Positions 60,201 to 64,000 of a stretch of 64,000 nucleotides of DNA are shown here, piece after piece (within the stretch, counting starts at the first letter, position 1; each line of letters begins with the position of its first letter). The stretch is taken from positions 1-64,000 of the forward strand of contig CAMCVK010000003.1 in the NCBI GenBank assembly GCA_945881865.1, read 5' to 3'. The translations under genes were made by a program, and so were the position numbers. The notes beneath the pieces were generated by a model, which ran no database searches, was not told the origin of the DNA, and was given only the letters and a program-made list of their open reading frames with translations. This DNA is from Fimbriimonas ginsengisoli Gsoil 348 (GTDB taxonomy: Bacteria; Armatimonadota; Fimbriimonadia; Fimbriimonadales; Fimbriimonadaceae).

Positions 60201-60584
60201 ATGGATACTATTGAGCACGCCGGAGCGGTCACAGAGAATGAGTGCCCGATCGTCTATCTGTTGGGCTTGCTTTCCACCCGGTGGGCCCTTCCGGTGCTGT
60301 TTACGTTGCATCAGGCAAAAGGCCCGGTTCGCTTTGGTCAGCTGCAGCGCAGCGTCGGTCGCGTCACCCAGAAGGAACTCACCAAGACGTTGCGAGAGTT
60401 TGAAGCCCGTGGATTCTGTCTGCGGAAGGTTTATGCCGAGGTTCCGCCGCGCGTGGAATACAGCCTCACCCCGCTGGGCGAGTCGCTCCGTGGCCCGCTG
60501 GATAGCCTAGCCGGCTGGGTTCACGAGCACGGCCACAAGGTAAGCGGCTGCGAGTCGCATTCCAATCGTTTCAAGCAAAACTGA
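60201..60584 (+). CDS. HxlR-family winged-helix regulator
   Basis: 127 residues. 'CPIVYLLGLLSTRWALPVLFTLHQAKGPVRFGQLQRSV', 'VTQKELTKTLREFEARGFCLRKV' and 'PPRVEYSLTPLGESL' are the classical HxlR domain. The first Cys, in 'ENECPIVY' near residue 15, is the position that senses electrophiles and oxidants in YodB/HypR-type members, and a second Cys is in 'RGFCLRKV'. Divergent placement next to azoR parallels YodB-AzoR1 in Bacillus, so redox-sensing repression of azoR is likely. Confidence 0.92.
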   Translation: MDTIEHAGAVTENECPIVYLLGLLSTRWALPVLFTLHQAKGPVRFGQLQRSVGRVTQKELTKTLREFEARGFCLRKVYAEVPPRVEYSLTPLGESLRGPLDSLAGWVHEHGHKVSGCESHSNRFKQN

Positions 60585-60616
60585 AAGGGCTTCGCCGCGT
60601 AGAATAGGGGAAAGCT

Positions 60617-62524
60617 ATGTCAGCGCACCGAAACGTAATCGTCGTGGGCGGAGGTCTTGCCGGACTGATGACCACCATGAAGCTCGCCGAGGCGGGCCAC
60701 AAGGTCCAACTCTTCAGCGTCGTCCCCGTGAAGCGCTCGCACAGCGTTTGCGCGCAGGGCGGCATCAACGGTGCGGTGAACCTGCGGGGCGAAGGCGACT
60801 CGCCTTACCTGCACTTTGAAGACACCATTACCGGCGGCGACTTCCTCAACCACCAGCCCCCGGTCATGCGTATGGCCGAGCGCGCGCCCGCAATCATTTA
60901 TCTTCTGGACCGAATGGGCGTTCCGTTCAACCGGACCTCCGAGGGACTACTCAGCTTCCGGCGGTTTGGCGGGACGCTGAAGCACCGCACCGCCTACGCC
61001 GGTGCCACCACCGGCCAGCAGCTCCTCTACGCGCTGGATGAGCAGGTTCGGCGATGGGAATCGATGAACCGCGTTGAGAAGTACGAAGGTTGGGAATTCC
61101 TCAGCGTCATCAAAGACAACGACGGCACCTGTCGCGGCATCGTCGCGCAGAACCTGCGTTCGATGGAAATTACGGCATTTCCCGCTGACGCCGTCGTGAT
61201 GTGTACCGGTGGAAACGGCGTCATTTTCGGCCGATCCACCAACTCCATCATCAATACCGGCTCGCCGGTGAGCATTTGCTACCAGCAGGGCGTGCACTAC
61301 GGCAACCCCGAGATGGTGCAGATTCACCCGACGGCGATTCCCGGCGAGGACAAGTGTCGCCTCATCTCGGAATCGGTTCGTGGCGAAGGCGGCCGGGTTT
61401 GGGTTCCCCGCGATCCGTATGATGCACGGCCTGCCGCCGACATCCCAGAAGCCGACCGCTGGTACGTTTGCGAAGAAATGGACCCGGTTTACGGCAACCT
61501 GCTCAGCCGCGACATCGTTAGCTTCATCATGTACTGCGTTTGCCGAATGGGCAAGGGCATCCGTGGCCAGCAACAGGTCTACCTGGACATCACGCAGTTG
61601 CACAAAGATCGCGGCGGCCCCTTCACCCGCGAGCAGATCAACGACAAGCTCGAAGGCGTGTTGGAGATTTACGAGAAGTTCATGCGCGAGGACCCGATCA
61701 CGGTCCCGATGCGCATTTACCCTGCCGTCCACTACACGATGGGCGGCCTCTGGGTGGATTATGCGCTGAACGGCGACGGCTCGTGGAACGTAGACGAACC
61801 GCGTAACCAGATGACCAACATCGCCGGGCTGTATGCCGCGGGCGAAGCCGACTTCCAGTATCACGGCGCGAACCGCCTCGGCGCGAACGCCCTTCTTTCC
61901 TGTCTGGTCGGCGGCGAGATCGCCGCGCAGGGCGTGATGGCGTACCTAAAGCAGACCAAGATCGGCGAGGTCAACCCGGCCGTCGTGGAAGACGCCCGTC
62001 GCGAGAAGGCCGACGAGTACACGAAGCTTCGGCAGAGCAACGGTTCGGAAAATCCGTACAAGCTGCACGCCGAGCTCGCAGATGTGATGTGGAATAACTG
62101 CGGCATCTGGCGCGTTCAGAAGGATCTGATCGCCGCGCAGGCCAAGCTGGACGAGCTTTCGCAACGCGCCCGCCAGGTGAACCTGATCGACGACTCCGGC
62201 TGGAACAACCAGGCCGTGCCTTTTGCTCGTGCCGTTCAGAACATGATCGAGCAGGGCAAGGCGATTGTCGGCGGCGCGATGGCCCGCGACGAGTCGCGCG
62301 GCGCGCACTTCAAGATGGATACGCCAGACCGAGACGACACCAACTGGCTGAAGTCGACTCTGGCCACTTGGACACCGACCGGACCGACGTTCCGGCTGGA
62401 AGCGATCGACTGCCGATACATCGCTCCCCGCGCGCGAAAGTATCGGATCAATCAGAACAAGATCGTGAAGGATCTGATGGGCGAGGAATACCTCGCGGAG
62501 CTAGCCATTAAGACCGAAGCGTAA
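60617..62524 (+). CDS. sdhA: succinate dehydrogenase / fumarate reductase flavoprotein subunit
   Basis: 635 residues. FAD-binding 'NVIVVGGGLAGLMTTMKLAEAGHKV', the covalent-FAD His in 'KRSHSVCAQGGINGAV', 'HFEDTITGGDFLNHQ', the substrate and proton-transfer block 'HPTAIPGEDKCRLISESVRGEGG', 'HYTMGGLWVD' and 'GLYAAGEADFQYHGANRLGANALLSCLVGGEIAA'. The 'HYGNPEMVQIHPTAI' form and 635-residue length match the non-classical (B-type) SdhA/FrdA found with a diheme membrane subunit. sdhB and sdhC are not in this window. Ends in a bidirectional terminator. Confidence 0.94.
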   Translation: MSAHRNVIVVGGGLAGLMTTMKLAEAGHKVQLFSVVPVKRSHSVCAQGGINGAVNLRGEGDSPYLHFEDTITGGDFLNHQPPVMRMAERAPAIIYLLDRMGVPFNRTSEGLLSFRRFGGTLKHRTAYAGATTGQQLLYALDEQVRRWESMNRVEKYEGWEFLSVIKDNDGTCRGIVAQNLRSMEITAFPADAVVMCTGGNGVIFGRSTNSIINTGSPVSICYQQGVHYGNPEMVQIHPTAIPGEDKCRLISESVRGEGGRVWVPRDPYDARPAADIPEADRWYVCEEMDPVYGNLLSRDIVSFIMYCVCRMGKGIRGQQQVYLDITQLHKDRGGPFTREQINDKLEGVLEIYEKFMREDPITVPMRIYPAVHYTMGGLWVDYALNGDGSWNVDEPRNQMTNIAGLYAAGEADFQYHGANRLGANALLSCLVGGEIAAQGVMAYLKQTKIGEVNPAVVEDARREKADEYTKLRQSNGSENPYKLHAELADVMWNNCGIWRVQKDLIAAQAKLDELSQRARQVNLIDDSGWNNQAVPFARAVQNMIEQGKAIVGGAMARDESRGAHFKMDTPDRDDTNWLKSTLATWTPTGPTFRLEAIDCRYIAPRARKYRINQNKIVKDLMGEEYLAELAIKTEA

Positions 62525-62535
62525 GCTTCGGTCTT
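62510..62535. terminator. bidirectional terminator shared by sdhA and secG
   Basis: AAGACCGAAGC (62510-62520) pairs perfectly with GCTTCGGTCTT (62525-62535). The 4-base loop GTAA includes the sdhA stop TAA, and the secG stop overlaps the other arm. The 11-bp stem flanked by T on one side and A on the other can end transcription in both directions. Confidence 0.88.
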
Positions 62536-62780
62536 TAGTTGCCAAGCTTAAGGTAGTGGCTCAGCATGTCGATGCCGAGCATGAGGGCCATGAAGCCCAC
62601 GCCCAGGTACAGCGTCCAGCGCGAGATCTGGTCGTCAAAGCTGGCCTTGCCCTTGAACGACGTGCGGACACTGCCGCCCCCCGACATCGCGTCGCCTTTC
62701 CCGGTTAGCAGAATGAGGCCGGAGAAAACGATGGCGACAATGATGGCCACGGTTAGCAGGACCCAGTAGAACACGCTCAT
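62535..62780 (-). CDS. secG: preprotein translocase subunit SecG
   Basis: 81 residues with two membrane helices joined by a cytoplasmic loop. The pattern 'IVAIVFSGLILLTGKGDAMSGGGSVRTSFKGKASFDDQISRWTLYLG' contains the SecG-type loop (Q/GKGDA..GG) and the second helix. Length is that of other SecG proteins. ATG 62780 starts at the first helix; the open frame further upstream has no such character. SecG assists SecYEA protein export. Confidence 0.85.
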   Translation of the reverse strand: MSVFYWVLLTVAIIVAIVFSGLILLTGKGDAMSGGGSVRTSFKGKASFDDQISRWTLYLGVGFMALMLGIDMLSHYLKLGN

Positions 62781-62871
62781 GAACTCATAAGGGTACCCAA
62801 CGGGCTTTCGATTGGGTGGGATTTGAGGCGGCGACAAAATCACCGTTAGGGCAAATGGGCCGTGGCTAACG

Positions 62872-62877
62872 TATAAT
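62872..62877 (+). promoter_or_regulatory. TATAAT -10 box of the downstream ATPase gene
   Basis: A consensus TATAAT box at 62872-62877 lies 20 bases before the ATG at 62898. A possible -35 (TTAGGG at 62846) is poor and 20 bp away. Confidence 0.5.
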
Positions 62878-62897
62878 CGGGCGGCAGGTTTCCACCC

Positions 62898-64000
62898 ATG
62901 CTCGGCCCAAGTCGCACCCCGCCCACCGACCTCTTTGAGGAGCGATTCACGAACCGTGTCGGGGAGATTCGCCACTTCCTAGATCTGCTCAATCTGCCCG
63001 AGACAGAGCTGGTGAAGATTCACTTCTTCCGGGGCGTCACCGGCGCGGGCAAGTCGCACCTGTTGACGAAGTTTGAGAAGCTCTGTCGGGAACAGTCGGT
63101 CGGCGTGTTGCGCCTTGACCTGGACCCGGAGCGGCAGGGCACGCCGACAATCGACCAGGCCGCGTTGGCGGCGCGCCTGGTGCACGCCTGGGAGCTATCG
63201 GCGCCGCGCACCCGGCATGCGCTCATGCGCATTGCGCTCATTGAGTCGCAGGCGCTGTGGAGCCAGAGCGAGCTGGCGAAGGAGCTTGGTAGCCAGGCGG
63301 CGGGAGTTAGCAGTGACATTCTGCTGGAGAATTGGGACTCGTTCTCCATCGGTGGGTTTGTCGCGGCCGGCTTCAAGACGGCGATCGGCGCGGCGAGAGA
63401 GTGGCGCAGCCCGCTGCAGACGTTCCTGCGGTCGGAGGAAGGCAAAGCGGACGAGCTGTTTTTTCGTGGGAATCCGACGGCGGAAAAGATTCGTGAGGAC
63501 CTGTTTCGTCGGCTTGGGCTCGATTTTCAGGATCATCCGGCGGGCGAGCGGCAGAACCGGGCGGTTAGAGCCGCCCTGCTCATCGATTCTCTGGAAAAGG
63601 CGTCCGGTTCCCATGATTGGATTTGGGATATCTACCAAAACTTCGCCGATGCGAACGGGGTGCCCCGGCTTTTGGTTTTGGGGGCCGGGCAAACCGTGCC
63701 CGAGTTGCCTCCGGCAGCGGCGAATTTTGTTGATACGGTTTTCCTTGACGGCTTTCTCGATTCGGATGCTCGGCAGTACATCGAAGAGAAACGACGGATC
63801 GACCCTGCCCGCACTGGGGAGATTTTGGAGGCGTCTGTGGAGAGCGGCGAGCCGGTGCGCTACCACGTGTTTTCGCTTGGCCTGTCCTGCGACACGGTCT
63901 TGCTGGACCCTTCCACGAACCTGAACGATCTTGGGACGGCTGGCCAGTTGTCCGAGGATGAACTCAAGGAGGGGTACACACGGGAATTGGCGGTGGTGAA
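62898..64000 (+). CDS. P-loop (AAA/STAND-like) ATPase, N-terminal part, runs off the window
   Basis: The frame is open from ATG 62898 to the window end (over 365 residues). 'PTDLFEERFTNRVGEIRHFLDLL' precedes 'IHFFRGVTGAGKSHLL' (Walker A, Lys near 52), and 'RAALLIDSLEKA' near residue 225 is a Walker B-like strand. The F..R..E opening followed by a P loop is typical of STAND/NACHT or AAA_16 ATPases that regulate signalling or defence. No effector domain is seen in the N terminus; it may lie in the missing C-terminal part. A TAA lies eight codons upstream of the ATG, so the start is firm. Confidence 0.75.
   Translation, partial: MLGPSRTPPTDLFEERFTNRVGEIRHFLDLLNLPETELVKIHFFRGVTGAGKSHLLTKFEKLCREQSVGVLRLDLDPERQGTPTIDQAALAARLVHAWELSAPRTRHALMRIALIESQALWSQSELAKELGSQAAGVSSDILLENWDSFSIGGFVAAGFKTAIGAAREWRSPLQTFLRSEEGKADELFFRGNPTAEKIREDLFRRLGLDFQDHPAGERQNRAVRAALLIDSLEKASGSHDWIWDIYQNFADANGVPRLLVLGAGQTVPELPPAAANFVDTVFLDGFLDSDARQYIEEKRRIDPARTGEILEASVESGEPVRYHVFSLGLSCDTVLLDPSTNLNDLGTAGQLSEDELKEGYTRELAVV

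Noticed and set aside
1-64000. CRISPR arrays, prophage or insertion sequence
   Set aside because: No regularly spaced repeats, transposase, integrase or phage structural genes were seen in any frame.

Overview
The window is a high-GC bacterial chromosome segment. I infer a member of the Armatimonadota, probably close to Fimbriimonas. The grounds are an alternative complex III (ActABCDEF) genetically joined to a caa3 oxidase, a CtaA-CtaB fusion, a PEP-CTERM surface protein, many GTG and TTG starts, and tight 1-8 bp gene overlaps. No 16S rRNA gene is present, so the phylum is an inference. No CRISPR array, transposase or phage gene was seen.

Left part (1-26.6 kb): the 5' half of a tRNA-Ser(CGA) cut by the window edge, an SRPBCC protein, a VapBC toxin-antitoxin pair, and a minus-strand group made of a Lon-N protein, RfbA and only the C-terminal half of UvrA. 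Next come a cytosolic histidine kinase and a minus-strand signalling operon (FHA lipoprotein, PP2C phosphatase, Ser/Thr kinase, GH3 hydrolase). After a DUF4434 protein and an acyl-CoA dehydrogenase, an accessory insert carries a 1123-residue secreted BNR-repeat protein. It is bracketed by the intact pyruvate kinase gene and a 113-bp truncated copy of that gene's 5' end. Then follow pxpB-pxpA-pxpC-mgsA, dut, a TPR protein, a sugar phosphate isomerase family protein, and a transglutaminase/alpha-E pair.

Centre (26.6-45.4 kb): an intergenic region with REP-like repeats, a protein with two GH29 fucosidase domains in tandem, and a roughly 13.5-kb minus-strand respiratory operon. The operon reads ActA-B-C-D-E-F, a small membrane protein, an SCO-like protein, then caa3 oxidase subunits II-I-III-IV. 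A fused heme A synthase/heme O synthase gene lies just upstream. Together these encode a quinol-to-oxygen electron route that bypasses bc1, plus the synthesis of its heme A.

Right part (45.5-64 kb): phosphoglucose/phosphomannose isomerase, a PEP-CTERM protein with a Cys-Gln thioester signature behind a structured leader, hisG, ribBA, a CLC-family anion transporter, map and purA with a switch-like leader. Then a secreted phosphoesterase with a Pho-box-like direct repeat upstream, an SDR, an A+T-rich pair (membrane protein and pseudopilin), azoR/hxlR, an orphan sdhA, secG, and the first part of a P-loop ATPase that runs off the window.

The strongest items for follow-up are the pyk-duplication-bounded insert, the half-length UvrA, the SCO-like protein without copper ligands, the PEP-CTERM thioester protein, the purA leader, the Pho-box-like element and the double GH29 enzyme.
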